Positions 1-10,816 of a DNA stretch of 25,504 bases are shown here, in pieces. The position numbers and the translations under genes are program-made. This DNA comes from Chara braunii. Its lineage: Eukaryota; Streptophyta; Charophyceae; Charales; Characeae. How positions within the stretch are numbered: position 1 is the stretch's first letter; each line of letters opens with the position of its first letter. The stretch is from positions 1,723,964-1,749,467 of the forward strand of contig BFEA01000221.1 of the NCBI GenBank assembly GCA_003427395.1, given 5' to 3'. Under the pieces are notes generated by a model. That model saw only the letters and a program-made list of their open reading frames with translations, was not told the origin of the DNA and searched no databases.

Positions 1-43
<43 letters not shown>
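1..43. repeat. (GA)n microsatellite in the last intron of the LIM gene
   Basis: Uninterrupted GA dinucleotides from the first base of the window. The tract lies about 50 bases upstream of the splice acceptor of the LIM exon, so it is probably intronic. It runs off the left edge and its true length is unknown. Confidence 0.95.
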
Positions 44-45
<2 letters not shown>

Positions 46-93
46 GCGTTTGCTGAATACTTGTGTGCGTGGTTTGTCTGTGTGTGTGAGATC

Positions 94-95
94 AG
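94..95 (+). other. 3' splice acceptor (AG) before the terminal LIM exon
   Basis: A T/G-rich tract at 61-90 is followed by GATCAG, then the reading frame that opens with Val-Arg-Val-Asp. The LIM domain begins in mid-domain at this point, so the first half of the zinc-finger module must lie in an upstream exon outside the window. The T/G-rich tract is not a strong pyrimidine tract, but the frame and the AG fit. Confidence 0.75.
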
Positions 96-359
96 GTGAG
101 AGTGGACGAAGTGGACTATCACAAGAGATGTTTCCGTTGTGCTCATGGTGGCTGCACGATCACGCCTTCCAATTACACGGCATTTGAGGGGCGGTTATAT
201 TGCATGCATCACATGACACAGCTCTTCAAGGAGAAGGGAACGTACTGTTTGCTCAAGGAGAAACCACCTACTGGCTCGCCAAGGGGTACCGGAAGTGCTA
301 GACCTTCTCCAAGGCCCATCTCCAGTGCCAACAATGGCGACAAGGGCGAGTCAACGTAA
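96..359 (+). CDS. Plant-type LIM domain protein, terminal exon (second LIM domain and C-terminal tail)
   Basis: The exon encodes 87 residues and ends at TAA (357-359). It opens inside a LIM domain; GTG at 96 is an internal Val codon after the splice site, not a start. Visible zinc ligands are His9, Cys12, Cys15, Cys20, Cys36 and His39 of the exon product. Their spacing (H-X2-C-X2-C-X4-C-X15-C-X2-H) is the one typical of the second LIM domain in plant two-LIM (WLIM/PLIM-type) proteins. The segment HGGCTITPSNY followed by EGRLYC and QLFKEKG is also characteristic. The family binds and bundles actin filaments, and some members also act in the nucleus. The tail (about residues 55-87) is rich in Ser, Pro and Gly and looks disordered. 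The first LIM domain and linker lie upstream. WLIM- versus PLIM-class cannot be settled from this exon, so no symbol is given. Confidence 0.92.
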   Translation: MRVDEVDYHKRCFRCAHGGCTITPSNYTAFEGRLYCMHHMTQLFKEKGTYCLLKEKPPTGSPRGTGSARPSPRPISSANNGDKGEST

Positions 360-1598
360 AGTCGGACTGTCGACAGTGCCAAACGAGAACCCGAGGCACC
401 GATTCCCGATCGCGTTGTCTTCTTTTCAAACCACTAACTCCCTCCTGATTATCCTACCTGCCTACCAATTGACGGTCATGTTCCTGTCCCATCACTTTGG
501 GGACACTGCTTGTTGTACTTCCATTCCACTTCTGTCTCCTTTGCCTGAATTTTTTTGAAGTCCCAGACTGCTGTTGCCTCTCTTGTACCAGTTTGAAATC
601 CTCCCTCTAAATCCATCCTCCAACCTAACTGGCAAATAGAAGATACGATAGAAGTGTCCTATCGGTGTCCTATATTGATGAGCAGGTGCTCTCTGGTTAG
701 TATGTGTTGCTAGTGATGGGATCAGCTTGAAATAGCAGCACTGATTGCAATAATGGTGGTCGGCTCGGGGATTGAGATAATAACCGACTGATTGCCAACA
801 GAACTGAATCCTAAGAGGGCAGAACGGGAAAAGAATGTGCATAGAAACGGGACTGGAACGTCATGATTATAATGGTGACGCTATGGGGCATGATGAACAA
901 AATCATGATAATGAGACGATCCTAACAATCAACAAAATTCATACGGACGAGAGCTAAGAATCAAACTAAATGGGAATTTAGCCTGATGATAAGATGACTG
1001 GTAAGCGGAACGATAATATTAATGATGGGAAAAGGTCGGATGAGCGAGGAATGATAGTCGATGACGATGGTCATGATGTGGCAGAAACTTGAACGGCAAG
1101 CCAGTCAAAGGAGGCACAATGGTCAAAACGTCGAACGACCAAAAGTTGACACAAAACGTAGTCATGGAGGACGAGCATGAAAGATGGTGTGTGAACTTAG
1201 CACCTGATGAGATTTACCGGCACGGGCTGTTCCTCGATCATGCCCATATATTTGTTATATAATATATTTGTAATTGTTGCGCCGGTACATAACTCCAGTG
1301 TTGCACCGGGTGAGACACACTTGTAGTCAAGTTCGATGAACGAAATCCTGTCAGGATGCAGAGTTTACTGAACTCACAATTTGTTAATTGAAATGCGACC
1401 GCCTTCCATAAGTCCTGTCCTACTATTACGCACAGGTGAGTTGTGGTGTTGCGTTGAGACGATGGTGGAGCACTTGGGGTGGATGACCCTTTGCGTAGCT
1501 CAATCTGGGATTCTTGAGTCGTTTGAGCAATTAGTTCTCGAACAATTGAGAAGGAACGTGTGGCAGGGACTGAAGTAGAAGGGCAATGTCTGAAGCCG
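360..1598. other. 3' flank of the LIM gene, no gene seen
   Basis: The beginning is presumably 3' UTR, but no AATAAA was found close behind the stop. ORFs here are short, overlapping and without recognisable motifs. An A/T-rich stretch lies at about 1248-1276. Confidence 0.6.
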
Positions 1599-1873
1599 CT
1601 GTGTGGAGCGGCTGTGTGGAGCGGCTGTGTGGAGCAGCTGTGTGGAGCGGCTGTGTGGAGCGGCTGTGTGGAGCGGCTGTGTGGAGCGGCTGTGTGGAGC
1701 GGNGCTGTGTGGAGCGGCTGTGTGGAGCGGCTGTGTGGAGCGGCTGTGTGGAGCGGCTGTGTGGAGCGGCTGTGTGGAGCGGCTGTGTGGAGAAGCTGTG
1801 TGGAGAAGCTGTGTGGAGCGGCTGTGTGGAGCGGCGGTGTGGAGCGGCGGTGTGGAGCGGCTGTGTGGAGCGC
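1599..1873. repeat. 13-bp minisatellite, 21 units
   Basis: The unit is CTGTGTGGAGCGG. Eight units run from 1599 to 1702; after an ambiguous base at 1703 and one extra G, thirteen more run from 1705 to 1873. A few units vary, for example GAGCAG and GAGAAG in place of GAGCGG, and the last ends in GCGC. The 13-base unit has no stop in any frame on either strand, so the array creates long false ORFs on both strands with 13-residue periodicity. The N at 1703 suggests the copy number was hard to assemble. Confidence 0.96.
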
Positions 1874-2341
1874 CTCCGGAGCTGTGAACTGCACACGTGG
1901 CAAGGACACAGGAAAGGTAACCATATGCATGGTGGGGACCCAAGAAGGGCAAGCGTAGGTATGGCGAGGACTCAAGAGAAGGGGAAGCATAGGTAGCCCA
2001 AACTTTTCATGTGGCGAGGGGGGAGCAGCCTAAACGAAGAGGCATCTGATGAATTTGGCCCACAGAGATTAAGCTTGGGTTTAAGGTCAGGAGGAGGCCC
2101 AGCGTTGTGTCTTGAGGGTGAAGTCGTGCTGCGCACTGTCATGACTGATTCTGTACTAATTATAGAATCGTGGCTCCTCCTCGTAATGGGCCTGCCACAG
2201 TGCTTGACGCACTCAATATTTTCTATATTCGGTATGTTCTGAGGTACCGATTGGAGTTGAAGTCTATTTGGCATTTACGGTTGGCACTTTGGTGCCCCAG
2301 TTCTTCAACCACCCCTGTAATGAGTTGGAAGTTGGAACTGT

Positions 2342-2347
2342 AATAAA
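2342..2347 (+). promoter_or_regulatory. Candidate polyadenylation signal AATAAA
   Basis: AATAAA follows a stretch rich in TTGGAACTG-type words and is followed by a T-rich run at about 2379. It could end a long LIM transcript, but it lies about 2 kb past the stop codon, so the link is weak. Confidence 0.2.
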
Positions 2348-3432
2348 ATGTCTACAACCTCAGAAGAAGAGTTTGGCCCTTTTTTTATTGTCAATCTGCC
2401 GCATTATAATCGGAATCTGAGAAATCGCGTGGCGGTGTGGGAGAAGGTAGCGATGGCCATTTGCCACTCCAACTCTGTTGTGCAGCTTCTACGGAAGAAC
2501 CTGTGGCCCGGAAGAACTCCGTCTTGATCCATGTGGTCTCTTTATGCGGCAAGGATTGTGTTGTGTGTTATCAGCACCTGGTCACTTTGGCAATGATCGA
2601 GCGCTAACTGGGCTTGTCAGAGTTGCGTGCTGTTATCTTCGAACAGCAGGCCCGGGCCATTCACTTTCCGAAGTGCTGAGTTGAAGATGGATTGGCGATG
2701 AAACTTGTCGGAAGTATCCTGTGAGAAGTGGCCACCCTTTTTTTTTTTTTCTGGTCTTCAATGCCACGACGAGGAGGGCGCTCGCACGGGGCCTGCTGCA
2801 AAGCCTGGAGCGTGAGCCGAGGTGAAGTGGGTTCGGCTGCGGATCTTGGGATGGTAGTAGTCGTCATTTTATTCACTTTACCAAGGTTTTGTTTCTTTAC
2901 TTTAGTAAGTAATAAATATTACCCACTCCCTTCGGACTGGGTACCCTGGGCATTAGTGGAAGATCAAGAGAGAGGGGAGGAGGGGAAAAGGGAGGGGGGG
3001 TGCAGGTTTTCAAGTTCACCGTGTACTAAGGGGATGATTTCTGGAGTTCATCTCTGATCGTACAGCACCAGGAAGGCGACTGCAGTCTGCAGGGTTTCAT
3101 CTTTGGCCAGACTGTTGGCAGCAGAGGCACATGTTACTGAATCATGGCTTTACATCTAACGAGGCTATAAATAACTCATGGCTCTACATCTGATGTAGCA
3201 ATCTGTCGGTGCAATGGTTCTGTGACTTTAATTCTGTCCAATAGTACCGACACTGCCAATGGTATTTCATAAAAGTGATGCATGGCTCGACGGTGCCACA
3301 CTGGAATGCCCGATCTATTCTTAGTACGCAATAATACTACCGCTCATCTGGTCAAGGCAGTGATTCTGTCCTATAGTACAAAACTCAATTTTGTGAATTT
3401 GACAGAAGCGGATTGTGTGTGCTGCTTGAGCT

Positions 3433-3480
3433 GACTAGCTAAGCTAGTCGACTCGCGACTCTTTGCGAGTGCATAAAAGG
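3433..3480. repeat. Two adjacent short inverted repeats followed by a TATA-like box
   Basis: GACTAGCT (3433-3440) pairs with AGCTAGTC (3442-3449) around one base. ACTCGC (3451-3456) pairs with GCGAGT (3465-3470) around eight bases. CATAAAAG follows directly at 3472. This could be a promoter-like cluster, but no downstream gene is recognised. Confidence 0.4.
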
Positions 3481-4513
3481 GAACTCTTCATCTGACTGTG
3501 ACTGAGAGACGCTATCTGATGTAGTTACCTAAGGTGGTGAGAAAGCCCTCCTGTCTTTGAATTGGGAGATGGATGTCTTCTTGTGTGGTTGATATTAGAC
3601 GTCTACATGTCTACACGTCCCGTTCACATTGGAGGTAATGGCCTCAGAGTTGGTTCTGCAGCCTTTCTGGATGCCGACTCTCAAGTTGCATTTCGAGTTG
3701 ATGTCATCAGTCTTCCTGCATGCCTTCACAAATACGGAGTCGTAGGGGCGTACTCACTCTAGCGCTATTTTATATGTATCTCCCCGCAATTGCGGCCTGA
3801 TCTGGAAGTATTTGACCACAATTACGTTCAGAAAAGAAGTAAAAAACCCTCTAGTGTGAGTATATGCCCTTGAAGCACCAGTACATAGGCACCTGGACCG
3901 CGGGCCTGACACCTCAAATTCTGCAGGCGCGAAAGGAAACGAAAACGCCAGCGCCAGCGCCAGTGCCAGTCGAATGTATCAACGGCGGGACACGTGTTTG
4001 ACGTTTTGGCCTCGTTTCCTTGTGGCGACGAGTTTCGGACTGCAAGGCTGGGGCCGTGTGCTTGTGGTTTGAATTGCGAAGGATTTCATAGTCGTTGGCA
4101 GGTTTCCGTTGAGCCAGTGGGCTGTTTTTATACCATGATTGATTGAACAATGATGATGGATTTCTGCAATGATGTGGATGAGGTGGGTACAGGTGTTATC
4201 TTGCAGGACTACAATGATGTAAAATCATTGTGTCGGAGGTATCGGCCATACCCTCGAAGCAAACTCAGAGGTTCTTTCCACGGTACCCAGACATCAGATG
4301 CTCTCGGATCTTGCATGATATGGCATCTCAACTTGGCTCCTACTGTCTTCAACTGAATAAAACACCTGGTCGTTATAGCTTCTATTTGGTGCAAATTTCA
4401 GTCCAGATACAGCAATAACTACCGGGTGTTCTATTCAGGTGAAGACGGTAGGTGTAAGTATCCTGGTTGTAGGTGGAGTGAACTTACTTCGAAGTTGCAG
4501 AAGTGCTGGTGCG

Positions 4514-4516
<3 letters not shown>

Positions 4517-4602
<86 letters not shown>

Positions 4603-4609
4603 TTTGAGN

Positions 4610-4678
<69 letters not shown>
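4517..4678. repeat. Compound (TG)n-(GA)n microsatellite
   Basis: TG repeats (4517-4552) pass directly into GA repeats (to about 4600), then a short break TGTTTGAG with an ambiguous base at 4609, then GA repeats to about 4678. The ORFs across it (Cys-Val, Arg-Glu, Leu-Ser or Thr-His runs) are artefacts of the repeat. Confidence 0.97.
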
Positions 4679-4680
<2 letters not shown>

Positions 4681-4974
4681 AGCGAGTGTTGCTGTGCGTG
4701 GCGGGGTCCACTTGTCCTATGTAAACTATCCAGTCCATTTCGTGGGGCTTTTTTCTTCTTTTTTTTATTATACGAAACGTGCTCATTGCATTGCAAATGG
4801 ATGGGAGTCTAGGTTTTTACGTAGACATGTGAGTACATCTTTGATGACTGGAATTTAACAGAAGGAAGGAGCTTTAAGAGTGGAAAAAACGTGAGAGAAA
4901 CGCTTCAACCCATTTAGGTGTAGCTTTGCGACGCAGCTGCAGGTGGGCAGCACATCCATAGGTCCTGTATCCGT

Positions 4975-5071
4975 GGGCAAGGTCCCATTTGCGCAAATCA
5001 GGAGATTTGGGCCGTTGATCTTTGCTATCTACGGTCAGTATCTCTTAATTCGTGCAAGTGGGACCTAGCCC
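4975..5071. mobile_element. 97-bp inverted-repeat element (mini-MITE or hairpin)
   Basis: The left end (GGGCAAGGTCCCATTTGC, continuing to about 5006) is matched by the inverse of the right end, which reads GGGCTAGGTCCCACTTGC as reverse complement. Each arm is roughly 32 bases and most mismatches are transitions. CGT flanks both ends (4972-4974 and 5072-5074), which could be a 3-bp target duplication. There is no coding capacity. The inverted arms are seen directly; calling it a transposon is inference. Confidence 0.5.
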
Positions 5072-5394
5072 CGTGTTGTCAAATACTTCTTTTTTTTTGG
5101 GTGGGTGGGTGGTGGGCAGGGGGAGGAGAGGAGGAACTGTGGCAGTGGCACACTTTTAGTTTGGACTTCGAAGTAGGCAAGAAAAGACAAAAAGTGGCAC
5201 CGGTCTCATGGTGTGAGTTTCAAATGTGCAAGTTTTAATTTAGTGGGGGTCTAAAACTGCGCCAGTTATTCATTACCTGCAGTGGCGCTTGGCAGATTTA
5301 GGGGGGTCGCCTTTTTTGCTCCATTTTTGGAATTATTGCTAAAGTTGCCTACACTGAACATAGGGTATGACTCCAACGTACTTCCCCCCCCTCC

Positions 5395-5408
5395 TTTTTT
5401 TTTTTTTT

Positions 5409-5444
<36 letters not shown>

Positions 5445-5463
5445 TGTTTGTGTGTGTGTGTGG
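5395..5463. repeat. Poly(T) followed by (GT)n
   Basis: A run of 26 T (5395-5420) is followed by GT repeats to about 5462 with one interruption (TTTG). It is simple sequence with no coding meaning. Confidence 0.95.
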
Positions 5464-5730
5464 GGGTGTTGTCGGAAAAAAACGGCGTTTAGGGCTGCTA
5501 TTGGGGGTGGATGTTGTGTCCCTCGATAGCAACCTTCTGCTGTCGGCTCTAGTGTATTGGTGGTTGAGCATCACCTGATGCAAACCGGGTGCGGCATCCC
5601 ATTGCATTGAACCTGGCTGAGTTACCGGTCAAGTTCTGAATGTGGGATGCTAAGATGAAGCACCAGAACAGGGTCTGCCAGTACGGCGTAGTAAACACGA
5701 GGAGCCGCTCGAGTTCTTGTAGTAGGATAA

Positions 5731-5970
5731 ATACAAAGCACCAGCAAGGTACGGTTAAGCCACCAGGACTTGGCCAAGCTATCGGCCGCAGAAAAAGATA
5801 GCGGAAAGAAATGAGAGTAGAAAAAACGTTTCTTGTTGGATGATTTTTTTTTGGGCGCTCCCGGAGTGGCCCCTAGGTTTCCTAAAATCGTGGGATGAAT
5901 TTGGGCGCTCCTGTACTGGCCCGTTAATTTCTGAAAACCGGGGCTTTTGTATACTGGCACGACTTTAGGA
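5731..5970 (+). repeat. Dispersed repeat, copy 1, with an internal tandem duplication
   Basis: This copy shares an ordered series of blocks with 9912-10074: ACAAAGCAC, TAAGCCACC, ACTTGGCC, TTGTTGGATGA, TTGGGCGCTCC and ACTTTAGGA, in the same orientation and with similar spacing. Copy 1 holds an extra internal duplicate, because the TTGGGCGCTCC module occurs twice (about 5839-5893 and 5894-5946). No ORF is conserved between the copies. It is probably a fragment of a noncoding transposable element. Confidence 0.65.
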
Positions 5971-6024
5971 AAGCTATTCTAAAAAAAACCATGTATATAT
6001 TTGTGAAATATCTATCTTATCAAG

Positions 6025-6555
6025 GGCCTCATCCCACCCTACTTATGGTAAGTCAAAAAGAAGCGAAAAAAGAAGGGGCCGCAGCATTCGAACCACGAAA
6101 GAAAGAAAATTTGTACTCCACCAGTCCGTGATTGCAGGAGATATTACGTGGGTGGCGGCGGTGGCCTTTGCTTTGCTGGGCGGACTATGAACTTGGGACT
6201 GGTTGGGTGGCGGCCGTGGCCTTTGCTGGGCGGACTATGAACTTGGGACTGGTTCCCAATTTCCAACCGACATGTGTGGGCCCGAACCCGTGCCACCCGA
6301 AATATGAGACCGCAGACGAACCAGGCCTAAAAACGGACAAAAAAGAAAAAGACGTCTTTTTGGGAATAGGGTACAAAGTACTACAAACCAGTTTCTTTTC
6401 CGGAAAGGGCAAAAGAAAGCTCACGATGTTCACTCCACGAATGCCACTGTTTCCACATCCCTCCATTCAGCACCGAAGCCTCGGGGGTTCAATGAATGAG
6501 GTGGGATCTCCGAAAATCGTTAATTTACTTGCCGTAAGTAGGGTGGGATGAGGCC
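6025..6555. mobile_element. 531-bp nonautonomous DNA-transposon-like element with 27-bp terminal inverted repeats
   Basis: The left terminus (6025-6051) begins GGCCTCATCCCACCCTACTT. The right terminus (6529-6555), read as reverse complement, is the same over 27 bases except for two C/T differences near the inner end. The interior has no transposase and includes a tandem duplication (6150-6254). One reading extends the ends by one base to GGGCC...GGCCG and leaves CAA on the left and TAA on the right, which would be a decayed 3-bp target duplication of the PIF/Harbinger kind. That assignment is tentative. Length and structure fit a MITE. Confidence 0.65.
6150..6254 (+). repeat. Tandem duplication inside the TIR element
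   Basis: Two copies of a unit beginning GGGTGGCGGC and ending TTGGGACTGGTT lie head to tail: 6150-6204 (55 bp, with a duplicated TTTGC) and 6205-6254 (50 bp). Apart from that 5-base insertion and one substitution they are identical, so the duplication is recent relative to other repeats here. Confidence 0.9.
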
Positions 6556-7944
6556 GTAATTGTCACGCTTATAGCTGCATGGTGACGGAAGGTGAATCCG
6601 ACAAAGGTTTCGAGTGCAGAAGAGAGAACAGTTGGGCATTATGGCCTTTACTCCATTACTCACCGAGCGTTCAAAATGAGAAAGAATCTTCTGCTAGAAC
6701 ATAGAGAGATGCACCGTCATATTTTATGCCTTTTGTGCATGTGCTGGTGAGTAGTCAAGTGAGACCAATATACACACACAAAGGATCAAGGGGATAATGG
6801 AAGCAGGGCACAGTGGCAGGGGCACACCTCACAGTCCTATTGGGCAGGATAGAAAAGGGTTTTGGACAAACATGCAATCAGGTTTTGTATGCCTCGCCTG
6901 GTTATTGTTGGAAGTCGTGGTCATGGAAGTTGGGAAAGGGATATCGATAGAGTGGAAAAAAAAAAAAAAAAAAAAGACTTGTCAGAGTGTGGTACTGTGT
7001 TGGTTTCCCCCCCCCTTTTCTATACAAAAGAAAATTGGGAAAAAATGATTGCGGATATCATCACATAAACATTGCAAAAACCAGTTGTAGGTACTCGTCT
7101 TGCAGCCGAAGCACGTGTATGGAGTCGTGAGTAGGGAGTTGGGAAGAGTCATGGTAGTGAGACTGGGAGTGTTGCAAGTACTGTTGTTGTAAACGTAGCT
7201 ACTGTCTTGCTTGCTCATAATACAATGCACACTCGTTACAACTGTATCGGCTCGAAAAGATAGGTTGTGTGCATTCATAATCAGTCTGCGTCGTGGTCGG
7301 GGGAAGCTGGTAGTTTGGTTCTTGCCCAACAGAATACGAGCACTTGCAAGTGTATTAAGAAGGGTTAAGTTTGCGGAAGGAGTGGGCGCGGGGGGAGGGG
7401 GGGGAGGAGGGGGGGGATGAAGAATGCTTGTGACATTGCCCGAGCACTTGCAAGGTTACAAGGTTTATCTACGGTTATCATAACTACATACAAATGTAAC
7501 ATGGAATGTGCTCATGGAGGTCAATATTCGTTCGAGGCCTGATGGAAGATCAGACCTTTGGTTGTGTAGATTGAATTGAATGGGTCTCACTCCACTATTG
7601 TCCACAAGTATACCAAAATGTGTACAGTGTTTGTATAGTCGTCAGACTATACGAAAGTTATATAGGGTTTATGTAGACTGCACAAAATGGTGGAAAGTGC
7701 ATTGTTGCCCCACTTATTCTACAACTCCAGCTATCCAAGGGCTCCCCAATTTGTGACGGCAGAAGAAGACAGGGTGACAGCAGTAGGAGACTCGCCGTCA
7801 ACAGCATTTCGTCGGCCACACTGGAGGCGGAAATTTGGGAGCAAATCGTGAGCTCGACGGAGGACTCCATGAGTAACGGATTTTGCAGGCTCGGAACTTT
7901 ATGACAGTGGAGATTGCTTTTCATATTCCTACAGGATGTCTTTC

Positions 7945-7977
<33 letters not shown>

Positions 7978-9911
7978 NTTTTTTTGTTGACAGCTCAGCT
8001 ATACAAGAGAATTTTTTATTCATTTATTTATTACGACATTGTTCGTGGAGGTTAGTGGAGCGATGGAAAACTATACGAAATTGTAGAATATTGTGTTGTA
8101 GAGAGTAGAGGAGCAAGACCCAGCGTCTGGCTGTCAGACAAAACATGCAGAATTTCAAGATGATTGATGACAATAATGGGTGCACATACTCACGCTTAGA
8201 GGTGGCTTCCTTTTCTCGACTTATTTTTTTTGTCCGACTGCACCTGACGGGGGTTCAGTGCAAATATCTGTGCGCGGGTATGGTCACATCTGTAACACTC
8301 ATGGCATTTGATCGATTTCCGTGTTCAAAGTTCAACTTCATCAACTCTTCATCCTTTCAGATCGATCTCCAAGTTCAGGGTTGTCAGATTATCACGATGA
8401 TGCCCTTATGGATTCATCTATTGTTGGTGTCGTCTTCTATTTTGTTTTTGTTTTACTTCTTGATGGCCAATGCCCATGGTCTTTTCTTGCGTGATCCTTT
8501 TGTAATAAAGGTTGTGCATTTCCGTTCTGTAACGGTGATGATGATCATTTGCACTGTAATGGGCGATGAGGTGCCATGCACTCTGTGTCAAGTATAGTTC
8601 CGCGTGTACCTTATGAGGATTGTAGACCACCAAGATCAAGGGTCCGAAATGAACAATTGGGGCCATGGCAAGAGGGGCCCTCGCTGCCGGCAGTGTCGCC
8701 CCCCCCTTGGCGCTCGAGTTGCCACAAGCATCTACGAGATGGCTTATGTTGGGGGGGGGATACATCCAGGACTAAGAGGGTCAAAAACCATAACAATGAG
8801 TCTAATTATGTAAGACCTTACCCTTTACCCTTTACCCTGGTTGTTGGCAACAAAATGAACAACAACTAGGAAGCAGTGCATAATTATACGGCATAAAGTC
8901 AAGTGCAACGAGGGTTTAGCATTGACCCACAACTACCTTTCTCAGGCAAAGGTTATAAAAGAAAATGTAACGTTCCGCAAAGTTTGGGGGTTCGGGGCAG
9001 GATAGGACTTAGGGAAGGTGGGAAGGTCTTTTTGGGGGGGTTCCGCATGGCCATAATAGGCTCACGTGGCGGACGTATTTTCGTCCAGACCATTTGGGTG
9101 TGGACCTTGGCGTGTGAGGAGGTTGGGAGATTGAAATGACTGAAATTCAGTTAGAAACACCTGTTACGATGTGGCCACATGGCCTCCGTGCCATTTCGCC
9201 CAAGGAAGAATTCCACCCACGTGTTGTCCAAATCATAAAAAATACAACGAAAACAGCAAGAGAAAAATTTCAAAAAAAGCAATTTAAGACTATATAGAGG
9301 GGAACCCCTGCAAGCATAGGAAGGTAGTGAAAGGCAAAAAGAATTTGAGAGAAGAACGCAGTGTAGCTTTCGGGGGGGGGGGGGGGGGGGGAATTAAAAA
9401 TCAATTTGAGGTGACCAACATTGTTGATGTTGTATGGACCCTCAACGCATGTTTTGCCAGCCATTTACCGAGGCGGACGTGAAATCCAACTGCAGGCTAG
9501 TACTTGTGCCCCACTCCTATTTCTCGCACTACCAGTACCAGTTGCACTCAGGCTTGGCAGGACTTGGTGGTCGCAGCCTTGCCAAAAGCAGGTCATGTGG
9601 GGGGGGCATTTACGTTCCAAGGAGGCCATGATCTGCCATTTGTGCATGGAGTGTGCAAGGTGACCCTTCTGCTTGCTCAGTGGCGTTACGGTAGGTATAA
9701 CTTACTCAGCTTGGCTTGCAATTAAGACCACGGATCGTCGGAGTGGGGGTGTGCCGGGAAGAAATCTTAGAATGGAAGGATTGGGAGGGAGTCTCAAAGG
9801 AATAAAGGGCCACTACAGCATCTGATGACCACACGGCCGAGTGTTGAGGGTCGCTGTCGTGTGTCTACAATCCAACCTTTGCAACAACCTGAGCTTAAAA
9901 AAAAACAAAAA
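6556..9911. other. Noncoding stretch with homopolymer runs, no gene recognised
   Basis: It contains poly(A) at about 6956-6975, a G-rich tract near 7388-7417, poly(T) with an ambiguous base at 7978, and a G run at about 9372-9391. A perfect hairpin, GTATAGTC-gtca-GACTATAC, lies at 7633-7652. An AATAAA occurs at 8504-8509. The ORFs, up to 150 codons (8145-8597), show no recognisable domain. Confidence 0.55.
7633..7652. repeat. Perfect 8-bp-stem hairpin
   Basis: GTATAGTC and GACTATAC are separated by GTCA. No neighbouring gene suggests a role; no T run follows, so it is not a typical terminator. Confidence 0.6.
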
Positions 9912-10074
9912 ACAAAGCACAGTTTGCAATTAAACCACCCGTACTTGGCCCAACTATCAGCCGTGGAAAAAAATAAAAGAAGAAATGTTTCTAGTTGGAT
10001 GAATTTGGGCGCTCCTGTAGTAGCCGGTACATTTCATAAAATTGTGGTTTGTTAACGGACACAACTTTAGGAAG
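9912..10074 (+). repeat. Dispersed repeat, copy 2
   Basis: This is the counterpart of 5731-5970 in the same orientation, without the internal duplication, so its TTGGGCGCTCC module occurs once. It ends at ACTTTAGGA, like copy 1. Flanking sequences differ, which gives approximate repeat boundaries. Confidence 0.65.
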
Positions 10075-10418
10075 TACTGGTGGCTTAACAACTATGGCAA
10101 GCATACATATAGCACATGGTTGAATGATGCCCAACGACATGTCGAAGTTTCACTTGTGAAATCTAATAAATGTAGGTCTGGCAACAATGAAAAGGCGTGT
10201 CTGAAATGCACGTACAGGTTGTCACACTTCATATATCCAGGTCTTCATGGAATCGTTTGGAATCCTCGCCAAACGTAAAACAAGAACAATAAGATACTCC
10301 AGTACCCCACCCCCTTCTGCGACCAGGAAGTAATCTTCCCTTACCTTTGGACTACGGTTTGGAGGTTGGTTATTCCAATGATACAAATAAAAAAAGATGA
10401 AGGGGTAATAAAATACTT

Positions 10419-10453
<35 letters not shown>

Positions 10454-10508
10454 CTTATTTTTCATAGTTGTACTATTTTTCATCAATCAAACACTTCAAG
10501 CTAATGGA
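10075..10508. other. Noncoding stretch with poly(T)
   Basis: No gene recognised. A poly(T) run lies at about 10423-10449. The 78-codon plus-strand ORF starting at 10042 has no recognisable motif. Confidence 0.5.
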
Positions 10509-10816
10509 TTACTCAATGTGTGCATATGTGCAAGCCAAACAAATGCCACAATGTGCATCGGTTGTTGCAATCATCCACATACGATTTACCACCTTCCCCT
10601 CCATTAATACCATTGTTGACAACTTCATGAAAACATGCTAATCAAACATCACTAGTTTGGTGGGAGCAGCGCCAATCTTGTCCATCTTCCTTAGCAGTGC
10701 CTACGAGGGTTTCATATTGTCAGAACCTTCTTAAGGTGAACCCGGGACTCCTTATCCTTAATGGCATGATATACCATCTTTGCCTTCCTCTTTAACTTCT
10801 CGTCAAACAACCGATT
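10509..10816 (-). pseudogene. Possible coding relic, unidentified
   Basis: On the minus strand, 10816-10712 is open for 34 codons with a charged Lys/Glu/Arg-rich product containing KMVYHAIKDKESR. An overlapping frame continues from 10719 to a stop at 10642 (including WRCSHQTSD), and a third stretch runs from about 10635 to a stop at 10509 with a CGICLAC motif. The frame changes suggest a decayed ORF, but each piece is short and could be chance. No family is recognised. Confidence 0.2.

Larger units (their letters stand above)
1874..4516. other. Noncoding stretch, no gene recognised
   Basis: No ORF resembles a known protein. Local items are a possible polyadenylation signal (2342-2347), imperfect direct 16-mers (3142-3157 and 3176-3191; 3232-3247 and 3364-3379), and a pair of hairpins next to a TATA-like CATAAAAG (3433-3480). 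Confidence 0.6.

Noticed and set aside
1238-1990. Long ORFs on both strands across the minisatellite
   Set aside because: They are created by the stop-free 13-bp repeat and show only its 13-residue periodicity.
4426-4858. ORFs with Cys-Val, Arg-Glu, Leu-Ser and Thr-His runs
   Set aside because: Direct translations of the TG/GA microsatellite.
6084-6096. GGTTCGAATGC on the minus strand, similar to a tRNA B box
   Set aside because: There is no matching A box or cloverleaf and it lies inside the inverted-repeat element.
8145-8597. 150-codon plus-strand ORF
   Set aside because: No motif or domain is visible, the hydrophobic end is A/T-driven, and neighbouring sequence gives no gene context.
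8818-8838. CCCTTTA repeats resembling telomere sequence
   Set aside because: Only about three units, and the unit is not the plant telomere unit CCCTAAA.
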